A stretch of 64,000 nucleotides of DNA from Actinoplanes subtropicus (GTDB lineage Bacteria; Actinomycetota; Actinomycetes; Mycobacteriales; Micromonosporaceae): the NCBI RefSeq assembly GCF_000721705.1, contig NZ_JOJL01000041.1, positions 1 to 64,000 of the forward strand, written 5' to 3'. This document shows, one piece after another, positions 40,104 through 50,812 of the stretch. Under the pieces are notes generated by a model, which saw only the letters and a list, made by a program, of their open reading frames with translations, made no database searches and was not told the origin of the DNA. The position numbers and the translations under genes are program-made. How positions within the stretch are numbered: the stretch's first letter is position 1; each line of letters begins with the position of its first letter.

Positions 40104-41690
40104 TCAGCCCTTGCGCCACTTCTGGTTCGCGGTGCCGGCGCAGTCCCAGAGCTGGAGCTGGGCGTGGTCGTCCGGGTTCACGTCGACGATGTCGACGCAC
40201 CTGTTGGCCTGCGGGTTGACCAGGTCGCCGGCGCCGCTGAGCACGAACTGCTGAGCGCCGGTGCCGTTGCAGGTGTAGAGCTGGACCGCGGCGCCGTTCG
40301 CGGTGGAGCCGTTCGCCACGTCCATGCACTTGCCGTTCTGGCTGGTCAGGGTGCCGCCGGTGAAGGTCCACTTCTGCGCGTTGGTGCCGTTGCAGGTGTA
40401 CATCTGCAGCCTGGCCCAGTCGACGAAGTTCGAGTTCGGCACGTCGATGCACTTGTTGTTGAGCGAGCTGATCAGCGAGACCGCGGTCGTCGTGCCGCCA
40501 CCGCCACCGCTGAACGGCGAGAGCACGATGCCGGCCGAGCGCGGGTCGCCGTCGTTGACCAGGGACTCGAAGTTGCCGACGTCGTCGAACGGGAACGCGT
40601 ACGCCTTGCCGTCGGCCATGTTCGCGTGGATCACCTTGGCGTACACATTGGTGGGGTTGTTCTGGTAGAAATCGGCGGCGTTCGTGCTCGGCTGGGTGTC
40701 GATCGTGCCGAGCGTGCCGCGGTTGAGGGCGGCGCAGAGCGTACGGGAAATGGGTCCGACGACCTGGTCGTTCGGCGCCGGGAGGTCGCCGGCGCAGCCC
40801 CACACGCTGGCCGAGGAAGGCTTGTTGAAGGACGCCACCTGTGCGCCCGAGGTGTTGGTGAAGGTCATGACGTTGCCGGAGGTCCGGCCGAAGTACTTGG
40901 TGTTCGGCTGGTCGGCGAACGGCACGACGGTCAGCGTCTTGCCGGTGTAGGCATTCCACGCCGACGAGATGTACGAGTCGAGATACGTGCTGCTCAGCAA
41001 GCCGGCGCCGGCCGCCTTGCCGGGCGAGAGCACCCGTAGCACGGTCCCGTCCGACCGGGTGTAGACCGTGTTCGCCCAGCCCGACGTGCCGCGAATCGTG
41101 TTGATCACGTTGTCCCGGCCGTTCGCGACCAGGTCGCCTGTGCGCTTGGTGACGCCCGCGCTGTTGGTGACGGTCACCGCGTGCGGCACCGCGAACATGT
41201 CCACCTGCGAACTGTTCAGCCACAGGCCGGCGTCGTTGTAGGTGAACTCGCTCCAGTCGAACAGGATGTTCTGGTTCGCGTCGCCGGCCGCCCACGGCGC
41301 GGGCTGCACCAGCCCGTCCGGCGTCAGGTAGAACTTCAGCTTCTCGCCGAGCGAGAAGTAGACCCGGCCGGAGAAGCCGCGCGGGAAGTTGATCGTGGTG
41401 CTGCCGCCGTTGCCGGGGCCGCCGATCGAGACGTCGGGCGCGGGCGATGGCGGGATCTGGCCGCCGCTCCACGCGGTGAACGCACCGCCCTGGTTGACGT
41501 AGCCGAGCCTGCCCGAGGACAGCTGGACGCCGAGGACGTACAGGTAGACGGCGTCGCCGCGACCGGTGTTGTTGGTGACGGTGACCGGCAGAAGGTCGGG
41601 GCCGACGGCCTGGGCCGCCGGGGGTTGGACGGCGGCCGCGATCGGAACGGCGACCGCGAGAGCGGCGAGGGTACGAAGGAGCTTACGCAC
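40104..41690 (-). CDS. secreted GH64 beta-1,3-glucanase with ricin-type lectin domain
   Basis: Secreted glycoside hydrolase of 528 residues. A Sec signal peptide (MRKLLRTLAALAVAVPIAAA...AQA) is cleaved near residue 28. Residues 30-395 resemble GH64 enzymes that release laminari-oligosaccharides from beta-1,3-glucan, with the family stretch FPFDDVGNFESLVNDGDP near the end. A GGGGG linker leads to a C-terminal ricin-type/CBM13 trefoil with three QxW-like repeats (QKW, QQF, QKW). It probably attacks fungal or plant cell-wall glucan. The start is GTG with AAAGAGGT upstream. A LacI-type palindrome in the promoter suggests carbohydrate control. Confidence 0.9.
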   Translation of the reverse strand: MRKLLRTLAALAVAVPIAAAVQPPAAQAVGPDLLPVTVTNNTGRGDAVYLYVLGVQLSSGRLGYVNQGGAFTAWSGGQIPPSPAPDVSIGGPGNGGSTTINFPRGFSGRVYFSLGEKLKFYLTPDGLVQPAPWAAGDANQNILFDWSEFTYNDAGLWLNSSQVDMFAVPHAVTVTNSAGVTKRTGDLVANGRDNVINTIRGTSGWANTVYTRSDGTVLRVLSPGKAAGAGLLSSTYLDSYISSAWNAYTGKTLTVVPFADQPNTKYFGRTSGNVMTFTNTSGAQVASFNKPSSASVWGCAGDLPAPNDQVVGPISRTLCAALNRGTLGTIDTQPSTNAADFYQNNPTNVYAKVIHANMADGKAYAFPFDDVGNFESLVNDGDPRSAGIVLSPFSGGGGGTTTAVSLISSLNNKCIDVPNSNFVDWARLQMYTCNGTNAQKWTFTGGTLTSQNGKCMDVANGSTANGAAVQLYTCNGTGAQQFVLSGAGDLVNPQANRCVDIVDVNPDDHAQLQLWDCAGTANQKWRKG

Positions 41691-41714
41691 GGGGAGACCT
41701 CTTTCCGCGGGAGG

Positions 41715-41726
41715 GAGAGCGCTCTC
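41715..41726. promoter_or_regulatory. LacI-type palindromic operator before the glucanase gene
   Basis: GAGAGCGCTCTC is a perfect 12-bp palindrome centred on the GCGC step that LacI-family repressors prefer. It is 25 bases upstream of the glucanase GTG. Related boxes control cellulase and glucanase genes in streptomycetes. No LacI gene is in the window. Confidence 0.6.
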
Positions 41727-41826
41727 TCGTCAGGCTCAGCTTTGTTAACAACATGTGTCAATAGATAAGTACGGATGTCCCGCGTCCCCGGGCAAACCTT
41801 GTACCGAACGGGCATAGGGTTGGCCG

Positions 41827-42783
41827 GTGACTGAGATGAGCTACCGCCGGCTGGGTCCGTCGGGCCTGGTCGTGTCCGTCGTCGGCATCGGCTGCAACAA
41901 CTTCGGCCGCAAGCTCGACGCCGACGGCACCCGCGAGGTCGTCGATGCGGCGATCGACGCCGGAATCACCCTGTTCGACACCGCCGACATCTACGGCACC
42001 CCGCACGGCACCTCGGAGCAGTTGCTCGGCGCCGCTCTCAAGGGCCGGCGCGACGAGGTCGTCGTGGCCACCAAGTTCGGCATGAACATGGACGGGCTCA
42101 ACGGCAACGACTTCGGCGCCCGCGGCTCCCGGCGGTACATCGTGCGCGCGGTCGAGGCCTCGCTGCGCCGGCTGGAGACCGACTACATCGACCTGTACCA
42201 GATGCACGAGCCCGACCCGGCCACCCCGATCGAGGAGACGCTCGCCGCCCTCGACGACCTGGTCCACTCGGGCAAGGTGCGCTACCTGGGCAATTCCAAC
42301 TTCGCCGGCTGGCAGATCGCGGACGCCGACTGGACCGCCCGGGCCGGCAACCTGACCCCGTTCATCAGCGCGCAAAACCGGTACAGCCTCCTGCAGCGCC
42401 AGGTCGAGGCCGAGGTGGTGCCGGCCTGCGAGCAGTTCGGGCTCGGCCTGCTGCCGTTCTTCCCGCTCGACTCCGGCCTGCTCAGCGGCAAGTACCGGCG
42501 AGGCGAGACGCCGGCCCACGGCACCCGGCTGTCCCTGGATCGGTATCAAGGAGTCCTCGACGCCGCCGACTGGGACACGATCGAGGCGCTCACCGCGTTC
42601 GGCGACGAGCGGGGGCACAGCCTGCTCGACGTGGCGATCGCCGGCCTCGCCGCCCGGCCCGCTGTGACGAGTGTCATCGCCGGGGCGACCAGCGCCGAGC
42701 AGGTGCAGACCAACGCGGCGGCGGGCGGCTGGCAGCTCACCACGGAGGACCTGGCAGCGCTGGAAACCATCCTGGAGGGGTGA
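41827..42783 (+). CDS. aldo/keto reductase
   Basis: NAD(P)H-dependent oxidoreductase of 318 residues with an (alpha/beta)8 barrel. The catalytic tetrad is visible in FDTADIYG (Asp, Tyr), VVATKFG (Lys) and YQMHEPD (His). The cofactor site appears near the C-terminus (SVIAGATSAEQVQTN). It belongs to the general 'YRRLGPSGLVVS' oxidoreductase group, so the substrate is not predictable. GTG at 41827 is used; an ATG three codons later is equally acceptable. Confidence 0.93.
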   Translation: MTEMSYRRLGPSGLVVSVVGIGCNNFGRKLDADGTREVVDAAIDAGITLFDTADIYGTPHGTSEQLLGAALKGRRDEVVVATKFGMNMDGLNGNDFGARGSRRYIVRAVEASLRRLETDYIDLYQMHEPDPATPIEETLAALDDLVHSGKVRYLGNSNFAGWQIADADWTARAGNLTPFISAQNRYSLLQRQVEAEVVPACEQFGLGLLPFFPLDSGLLSGKYRRGETPAHGTRLSLDRYQGVLDAADWDTIEALTAFGDERGHSLLDVAIAGLAARPAVTSVIAGATSAEQVQTNAAAGGWQLTTEDLAALETILEG

Positions 42784-42847
42784 GCGGGGTGGGCCCCCTG
42801 GCGAGTGACTGATAGCTTCGCACCCGCACAGGAACGCTTTAGTCGCC

Positions 42848-44362
42848 GTGGGGATGTCTTCGTTGTCGGTTGTCGGGGGTTTTGCGCGCCTGCGGCGTCA
42901 TTGGCCGTTGTGGATCGTGCTGGGCATGGCGATCGGCATGCGGCTCTGGTTCGTCTACGCCTACCGGTACGCGTTCTTCTTCCCGGACAGCCGCAGCTAC
43001 GTGGAGTCGGCCCAGAACGGCTATCCCAACTCGATCCGGCCCTGGGGATACTCCGCGCTGATCCTCCCGCTGCTGCACCAGCCGTACATCCGCATCGCGA
43101 TTCTCCAGCACCTCATCGGGCTCGCGATGATCGTGGCGGGCTATGCGTTCCTCCGCCGCCGCGGCTGCCGGCCATGGGTTTCCGCGCTCGCGATGGTGCC
43201 GCTCGCGCTGGACGCGCGGGTGCTCACCATCGAGCACTACGTGCTGGCCGAGACGGCGTATCTGGCCTTCACCGCGGCCGGGCTGTTCCTGATCGCCTGG
43301 CGCGACAAGGTCGGCTGGGTCGCCGCCGCGCTCGGCGGGACGCTGCTCGCCTGCGCGGCGCTCACCCGCAGCGTCGGGCTGCCGATCCTGGCGCTGACCG
43401 GGGTCTATCTGCTGGTCCGGCGGGCGGGCATCCTGCGGATCATTGCGTACGTGGTGCCGGCGGTCGCGCTGCTCGGCGGCTACATGGCGTTCTACCACCA
43501 GCACTGGGGCGTCTACGCGATGGGCGAGTACCAGGGCCGGTTCCTGTACGCCCGGATCGTGTCGATCGCCGACTGCGACAAGCTGAAGCTCACCGACGAC
43601 CAGCGCAAGCTCTGCCTACCCAACCCGACCCACTCGACGTCCTGGGACCAGCGGCCGGACCAGTTCCTCTGGGCCGCCTCCAGCCCCGCGTACCAGTTCC
43701 ATCGGAGCGAAAAAGACGACCCGATCCTGCAGAAGTACGCGCTGACCGTGATCGAGCAGGAGCCGGGCAAATACCTCGCGCTGGTCGCCCGGCAGACCGG
43801 CTGGCACCTGATGTGGCGTGCCCCGCTGGTCGACAACGGCGAGTGCCTGGCCCTGCAATGGGTGCCCCCGAAGCGACCGGGCGACAGCTGCGTGGCCGCC
43901 TACTACCTGCCCGTCAAGATCGGTAACGCGCCGGCCCCGAGCTTCCTGGTCGACAACCCCCAGGCAAATGCCTTGCACGCGTACGGGAACTGGGTGACCA
44001 CGCCGGGCCCGTTGTACGCGATCGGCGTGCTGGTCACCCTCTTCGCGGCGGTATGGCGGTTCCGTCGCCGCCCGTGGCGGGACGCGGCGGACGCCATGCT
44101 CTTCACGTTCGGCGGCTTCGGCCTGCTGATCGTGAGCGTCGCGACCAGCCTCTTCGACTACCGCTACGCCGAGCCGGCCGTGCTGATGATTCCGGTCGGG
44201 CTGGCCCTGGCGGGCAACCGCATCGCGGCCCTCGCCAAGACACCGGCTCCGGCGGCGGCTCCGGGCCCGGCTCCGGGCCCGGGCCCGGAGAAGGCCACGG
44301 CCGCCGACGAGGTCGACGGCGAGCCGCCGGCGGCCCTGATCGAACAGACCCGGACCTCCTAG
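42848..44362 (+). CDS. polytopic membrane protein, GT-C glycosyltransferase-like
   Basis: Integral membrane protein of 504 residues with roughly ten helices. The first external loop carries FFPDSRSYVE, resembling the acidic motif of GT-C glycosyltransferases that use lipid-linked sugars. A cysteine-containing external region between about residues 225 and 370 is followed by more helices and a hydrophilic Pro/Ala-rich cytoplasmic tail. It could transfer a sugar to a cell-wall or surface acceptor, but no partner genes are adjacent. GTG at 42848 or the ATG two codons later can serve as the start. Confidence 0.75.
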   Translation: MGMSSLSVVGGFARLRRHWPLWIVLGMAIGMRLWFVYAYRYAFFFPDSRSYVESAQNGYPNSIRPWGYSALILPLLHQPYIRIAILQHLIGLAMIVAGYAFLRRRGCRPWVSALAMVPLALDARVLTIEHYVLAETAYLAFTAAGLFLIAWRDKVGWVAAALGGTLLACAALTRSVGLPILALTGVYLLVRRAGILRIIAYVVPAVALLGGYMAFYHQHWGVYAMGEYQGRFLYARIVSIADCDKLKLTDDQRKLCLPNPTHSTSWDQRPDQFLWAASSPAYQFHRSEKDDPILQKYALTVIEQEPGKYLALVARQTGWHLMWRAPLVDNGECLALQWVPPKRPGDSCVAAYYLPVKIGNAPAPSFLVDNPQANALHAYGNWVTTPGPLYAIGVLVTLFAAVWRFRRRPWRDAADAMLFTFGGFGLLIVSVATSLFDYRYAEPAVLMIPVGLALAGNRIAALAKTPAPAAAPGPAPGPGPEKATAADEVDGEPPAALIEQTRTS

Positions 44363-44403
44363 CTCGGCGAGCCACCCGCCGCCTCGACCTCCGCGGCCCG
44401 ACC

Positions 44404-44562
44404 TCTCAACCGAGCGGCCCGACCCTTCAACCAAGCGCCCGACCCTCGACCGAGCGGCCCGACCCCCTCAACCAAGCGCCCGACCCTCGACCGAGCGGCC
44501 CGACCCCTCAACCAAGCGCCCGACCCTCGACCGAGCGGCCCGACCCCTCAACCGAGCGGCGC
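44404..44562. repeat. tandem repeat of about 40 bp built from two 20-bp half-units
   Basis: ACCGAGCGGCCCGACC recurs at 44409, 44449, 44490 and 44530, with a related half-unit (ACCAAGCGCCCGACC) in between. The order is a two-part higher unit of 40-41 bp, about three and a half copies. It fills the gap between the membrane-protein stop and the convergent mqnA stop. Confidence 0.85.
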
Positions 44563-44567
44563 AGGCC

Positions 44568-46765
<2,198 letters not shown>

Positions 46766-46796
46766 CTCGGCCGGAGGACGACCACCGCGCGGGAGG

Positions 46797-47117
46797 CTAT
46801 GCGACCTTCAGTTGCTCGTCCCCGAAGTCGGCGATGAGTTTGAGCGTGCCGCCGAGCGCGGAGATATATCGAGCGAGCACCTCCCGCGTGGAGACGTCGC
46901 CCGCCTCGATCTGCGAGACCCGGGCGACGGAAATGCCCATCCGGGCGGCAACCTGCTCCTGCGTCATGTCACGCCGCTTGCGGAGCTCCGCCAACCGCCA
47001 GCCACGCGCCTGGTCGAGCATCTCGGCGACACCGGACTCGAACGCCTCCGGCCCGCCGGCAGTCTCCACCGCGCGATCCAGGTGGGCGGTGTCGCGCCAA
47101 CGCTTAGTTCCGCTCAT
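46797..47117 (-). CDS. XRE/HigA-type antitoxin
   Basis: DNA-binding protein of 106 residues with a C-terminal helix-turn-helix of the XRE type (MTQEQVAARMGISVARVSQIEAG). The N-terminal 45 residues probably contact the toxin. Its start lies inside the 3' end of the toxin frame (14-base overlap), the toxin-first order of HigBA-like loci. It should bind the palindrome upstream of the toxin and repress the locus. Confidence 0.9.
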   Translation of the reverse strand: MSGTKRWRDTAHLDRAVETAGGPEAFESGVAEMLDQARGWRLAELRKRRDMTQEQVAARMGISVARVSQIEAGDVSTREVLARYISALGGTLKLIADFGDEQLKVA

Positions 47118-47486
47118 CGTCCATCTCCCCTTGCCGCTCTTTCAAGTAGAGGGCATAACGCTCTTCCGCCTCCGGGATCGCCGACTTGTACCAACGACTC
47201 CATTGCCCGGACTTGTCACCGGCGACAAGCAGCACGGCAGCTCGCCACGGGTCGAAGACAAACAGGATCCGGATTTCGCTACGGCCGGCGGAGGGCGGTC
47301 TGAGCTCCTTCATGTTGGACAACTGGGAGGCGGTGATGCTGTCGACCAGAGGGCGGCCTCACCCGGCCCATTGCGCTCCAGGACGAGTATTGCCTGGTTG
47401 ACGAGGCGATGAGTGACAGCATCCGACTCGTAGAGCGCGTCCAGAAAGTCCTCGACCTGCTCGGTCAAGTGGATGTCCCACTCCAT
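47104..47486 (-). pseudogene. HigB/Gp49-like toxin gene, split by a frameshift
   Basis: Two overlapping frames together spell one RelE/HigB-type toxin. The first runs from ATG at 47486 (MEWDIHLTEQVEDFLDALYE) with a strong GGAGGT site; the second continues with RPLVDSITASQLSNMKELRP...IRILFVFDPWRAAVLL and ends at the antitoxin. Joining them needs a -1 shift near 47358, in GTGAGGCCGCC. Without it, translation runs into unrelated sequence and stops. The whole is 383 bases, not a multiple of three. It may be a real inactivating indel, a programmed frameshift or a sequence error. Confidence 0.8.
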
Positions 47487-47500
47487 TGCCCACCTCCAAG

Positions 47501-47516
47501 TTAAGAATATTCTTAA
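47501..47516. promoter_or_regulatory. palindromic operator of the toxin-antitoxin locus
   Basis: TTAAGAATATTCTTAA is a perfect 16-bp palindrome starting 15 bases before the toxin ATG, just upstream of its ribosome-binding site. Its AT-rich composition contrasts with the region. It is the expected binding site for the XRE antitoxin, giving autoregulation. Confidence 0.8.
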
Positions 47517-47703
47517 CCCCGAGCTTCGTCGAGGCCTACCCTGGGCGCGAAAAATCGGTGGACTGGGGGTGGGGCGGGCGTAGGGTTGAGGGCCGCTTGA
47601 CGGCCGTGGTGAGCATGCACCGCAGCGGACGTCCTCCGCGCCGCAGGCCGGTGGTCGGTCTCGGGTACGCGAGCAGCCCGCAAGCCAGTCCTGAGGATGG
47701 ACC

Positions 47704-49716
47704 GTGTCGACGTTTGACCTGGACACCGAACTATCCGCCGAGCGCCGTCATCTCGCCGAGTCGCGGGCCGCGCTGGCCCGGATGCGTGGGCGCGCCGAGG
47801 CGCTCTTCTCCGCCGGCGCCGAGGTGGCGGGGGATCCGTACGGCGCCGAGGCGCTCGGCCGTACGCTCTCCCGCCGGGTCGCCGAGCTCGCCGATGACCC
47901 CACGACGCCGCTGTTCTTCGGGCGGCTCGACATCGAGGAGGAGAACTACTACGTCGGGCGCCGGCACGTCACCGACGATGCGGGCGAGCCGATGGTGCTC
48001 GACTGGCGGGCGCCGCTCTCCCGCTCGTTCTACCGGGCCAGCGTGCGCGACCCGCAGGGCGTCGCGACCCGGCGCCGGTTCGGGTTCGTCAAGGGGGAGC
48101 TGACCAGCTTCGAGGACGAACACCTGGACCGCGGCGAGGAACTGGGCACCAGCAGCCGCATCCTGACCGCCGAGATCGAGCGGCCGCGCGTCGGGCCGAT
48201 GCGCGACATCGTGGCGACGATCCAGCCCGAGCAGGACGAGCTGGTCCGGGCCGAGCTGGCCGACTCGATCTGCGTGCAGGGCGCGCCGGGTACCGGTAAG
48301 ACGGCTGTCGGCCTGCACCGGGCCGCCTACCTGCTCTATCTGCACCGGGAACGGCTGCGCCGCTCGGGGGTGCTGATCGTCGGGCCGAACACGGCGTTCC
48401 TCTCGTACATCTCGGCGGTCCTGCCCGCCCTCGGCGAGATCGAGGTGCAGCAGGCCACGGTGGACGCCCTGATCGCGCGGCAGCCGGTGCGCGCGGTCGA
48501 CACCGAGGCGGCGACGCTGGTCAAGCACGACGTACGGATGGCCGAGGTGCTGCGCAGGGTGCTCTGGTCGCGGCTGGCCAAGCCGACCGAGCCGATCATG
48601 GTGTCGGACGGCTCGTACCGCTGGCGGATCGACCCGGAGCCGCTGCGCCGGATCGTCGACGAGGCCCGCCGGGAGGGGCTGCCCTATGCGGTGGGACGGG
48701 AACGGGTGCGGGCCCGGGTGGTCGGGCTGCTGCAGCGGCAGTCGGAGTACCGGACCGGGAACTCGCCGAGCGAGACCTGGCTGCGGAAGATGAGCAAGAT
48801 CGCGCCGGTGACGGAATTCCTGGAGCACGCCTGGCCCGCCGTCACCCCCGAGGCACTGGTCGTAGAAATCCTGGTAAATCCGGAAAGCTCGGGTGAGCTG
48901 CTGAGCCCCGGCGAGCAGGACGCCATCCGCTGGACCAAGCCGCCCAAAACGGTCAAATCCGCGAAGTTCTCCACCGCCGACCTCCTGCTGATCGATGAGG
49001 CGGCCGGGCTGATGGAACGGGAGAGCAGCTTCGGGCACGTGGTGGTCGACGAAGCCCAGGACCTCTCCCCCATGCAGGCCCGGGCGATCGCCCGCCGCAG
49101 CGAGCACGGCTCGATCACCCTGCTCGGCGACCTGGCCCAGGGCACCGCTCCCTGGGCCGCCGCCGAGTGGCGTGACACCCTCGGCCACCTGGGCAAACCG
49201 GAGGCGAAGGTGGTCCCGCTGACCGTCGGCTTCCGGGTCCCGGCCGCCGTGGTCGCGCTGGCCAACCGCCTCCTCCCGGCCCTGGCCGTGAACGTCCCCG
49301 AGGCCGTCTCGCTGCGCCGCGACGGCGACCTGTCGATCATCCCGGTCGCCGACGCCGCCCAGCTGGACGCCGAGACCCTGGTCGAGGTCACCGCCGCGCT
49401 GGAGCACGAGGGCTCGGTCGCGGTGATCGCCGCCGACGCCGCGGTCGACCGCCTGCGCGCGCACCTCGCCGCCGCCGGCATCGAGAACGCGACCCCCGAC
49501 GACGTCGACTCGGAAGCACGGGTCACCGTCGTGCCGGCCACGGTCGCGAAGGGCCTCGAGTACGACCATGTGATCGTCCACGAGCCGGCCGACATCGTCG
49601 ACGCCGAGAGCCGTGGGCTGAACCGGCTCTACGTGGTGCTCACTCGTGCGGTTTCGCGCTTGTCGGTCGTACACGCGAAAGGTCTTCCGGAGGCCCTCAC
49701 TCCGGCAGCGGCTTGA
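47704..49716 (+). CDS. HelD-like superfamily 1 helicase / RNA polymerase-associated ATPase
   Basis: SF1 ATPase of 670 residues resembling actinobacterial HelD proteins, which pry open stalled or drug-bound RNA polymerase. An N-terminal coiled coil (ERRHLAESRAALARMRGRAE) would enter the secondary channel. Walker A is GAPGTGKTAVGLHRAAYLL (about residue 193) and Walker B is VVVDEAQDLSPMQ (about 446); the C-terminal motifs (VATVAKGLEYDHV, YVVLTRA) complete the fold. Some relatives (HelR) confer rifamycin tolerance. GTG start with GAGGA upstream. Its 3' end overlaps the convergent acetyltransferase gene by 20 bases. Confidence 0.9.
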   Translation: MSTFDLDTELSAERRHLAESRAALARMRGRAEALFSAGAEVAGDPYGAEALGRTLSRRVAELADDPTTPLFFGRLDIEEENYYVGRRHVTDDAGEPMVLDWRAPLSRSFYRASVRDPQGVATRRRFGFVKGELTSFEDEHLDRGEELGTSSRILTAEIERPRVGPMRDIVATIQPEQDELVRAELADSICVQGAPGTGKTAVGLHRAAYLLYLHRERLRRSGVLIVGPNTAFLSYISAVLPALGEIEVQQATVDALIARQPVRAVDTEAATLVKHDVRMAEVLRRVLWSRLAKPTEPIMVSDGSYRWRIDPEPLRRIVDEARREGLPYAVGRERVRARVVGLLQRQSEYRTGNSPSETWLRKMSKIAPVTEFLEHAWPAVTPEALVVEILVNPESSGELLSPGEQDAIRWTKPPKTVKSAKFSTADLLLIDEAAGLMERESSFGHVVVDEAQDLSPMQARAIARRSEHGSITLLGDLAQGTAPWAAAEWRDTLGHLGKPEAKVVPLTVGFRVPAAVVALANRLLPALAVNVPEAVSLRRDGDLSIIPVADAAQLDAETLVEVTAALEHEGSVAVIAADAAVDRLRAHLAAAGIENATPDDVDSEARVTVVPATVAKGLEYDHVIVHEPADIVDAESRGLNRLYVVLTRAVSRLSVVHAKGLPEALTPAAA

Positions 49717-50113
49717 CCCACCGGGACCATTCCGCCTGGCGGCGATAGCCGGCGGCGGACCACGCGGCGTGCGCGTCGGCGTTGTCGTCGAGCACCATCG
49801 CGTCGGCGCGGCTGCCGCCGAGGACCCGGAACCGCTCCTCGGCGGCCGCGATCAGCCGCCGGCCGATCCCCTGCCGCCGGCGGTGCGGCGCGACCGCGAG
49901 TCGATAGAGGTGGCACCGCCAGCCGTCCCAGCCGGCGATGACCGTCCCGACGATCTCGTCGACATCCACCGCGACCAGCAACGCGTCGGGGTCGCGCAGG
50001 TGCAGCGCGGCCAGGGCGGCATGGCGGTCGGCGGGCCGGTTGTCGTTCTCGGCGGCGATCTGCCAGAAGGCGAGGACCTCGTCGAGCTCGTCGGTGAGGG
50101 CGGGCCGGATCAT
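49697..50113 (-). CDS. GNAT family N-acetyltransferase
   Basis: Acetyltransferase of 138 residues with the GNAT acetyl-CoA loop RRRQGIGRRLIAAAEERF and the beta-4 strand CHLYRLAVAPHR. The substrate is unknown. ATG at 50113 is chosen; the preceding in-frame GTG lies against the GGGGAG. It shares its 5' gap with the divergent exporter operon, so the large inverted repeat there may affect both. Confidence 0.88.
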   Translation of the reverse strand: MIRPALTDELDEVLAFWQIAAENDNRPADRHAALAALHLRDPDALLVAVDVDEIVGTVIAGWDGWRCHLYRLAVAPHRRRQGIGRRLIAAAEERFRVLGGSRADAMVLDDNADAHAAWSAAGYRRQAEWSRWVKPLPE

Positions 50114-50131
50114 CACTCCCCGAGAGTAGTC

Positions 50132-50173
50132 AACTTTATGGCACAAACCTCTTTGACTTTGTGTCGTAAAGTT
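50132..50173. promoter_or_regulatory. long inverted repeat before the exporter operon
   Basis: AACTTTATGGCACAAA (50132-50147) and TTTGTGTCGTAAAGTT (50158-50173) are inverted copies matching at 14 of 16 positions around a 10-base spacer. The right arm ends 6 bases before the first gene's ATG. The AT-rich element probably includes the promoter, and the winged-helix protein of the operon is the likely binder. Confidence 0.75.
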
Positions 50174-50179
50174 CTTTGC

Positions 50180-50812
50180 ATGGAACCCATCGATGACGAC
50201 GAGCCGCTCGACAGCCCGGCCGACTCGCTCGCGCTGATCGCCCGGGAGCGCGCCAACCTCGTGCGCGACATCGCTCCCGACCCGCGCTGGATGTACTGGC
50301 CCTGGGGCTTCGCCTGGCTGTTCGGCTTCGGCCTGCTGTTCCTGCGCTTCGGCCCGGATGGCCGGGTCTTCGTCGACCTGCCGGCGTGGCTGCCGCTGAC
50401 CGTGCTGGCGCTGCTGCTGATCACGGCCGGCGTGATCACCGGCGTGGTCGGCGCCCGCTCGGCCCTGCAGACCCGCGGCCCGTCCTCCCGGCAGGGCCTG
50501 ATGTACGGCCTGACCTGGTCGATCGCCTTCTTCGGCCTGTCCACGCTGTTCGCCCAGTTCGGCGACCTGCTGCCGGACGAGAAGGCCGCCCTGCTCTGGG
50601 CCGGCGGCATGGTGGCGCTGGCCGGCGCGCTGCACATGGCCGGCGGCGCGATCTGGAACGATCGTCAGCTCTTCATCCTCGGCGCCTGGACCAGCCTGAC
50701 CAACGTGGCCGGCATCTTCGCCGGCCCCGGCTGGCACTCGCTGATCGTGGCGACCGCAGGTGGCGGCGGCATGCTGCTCTTCGGGCTCGTAGGCCGCCCG
50801 AGGTCTCGATGA
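50180..50812 (+). CDS. membrane protein of the ABC-exporter operon
   Basis: Membrane protein of 210 residues with an acidic N-terminus and about five to six hydrophobic helices. I do not recognise a named family with certainty. It starts an operon in which each gene overlaps the next (ATGA to the regulator), so it probably works with the exporter or the regulator, for instance as a sensor. The ribosome-binding site is weak. Confidence 0.82.
   Translation: MEPIDDDEPLDSPADSLALIARERANLVRDIAPDPRWMYWPWGFAWLFGFGLLFLRFGPDGRVFVDLPAWLPLTVLALLLITAGVITGVVGARSALQTRGPSSRQGLMYGLTWSIAFFGLSTLFAQFGDLLPDEKAALLWAGGMVALAGALHMAGGAIWNDRQLFILGAWTSLTNVAGIFAGPGWHSLIVATAGGGGMLLFGLVGRPRSR

Noticed and set aside
47517..47703. 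Rifamycin-associated promoter element before the HelD-like gene
   Set aside because: Only a short half-site-like CCCGCAAGCC is seen; there is no palindromic partner.
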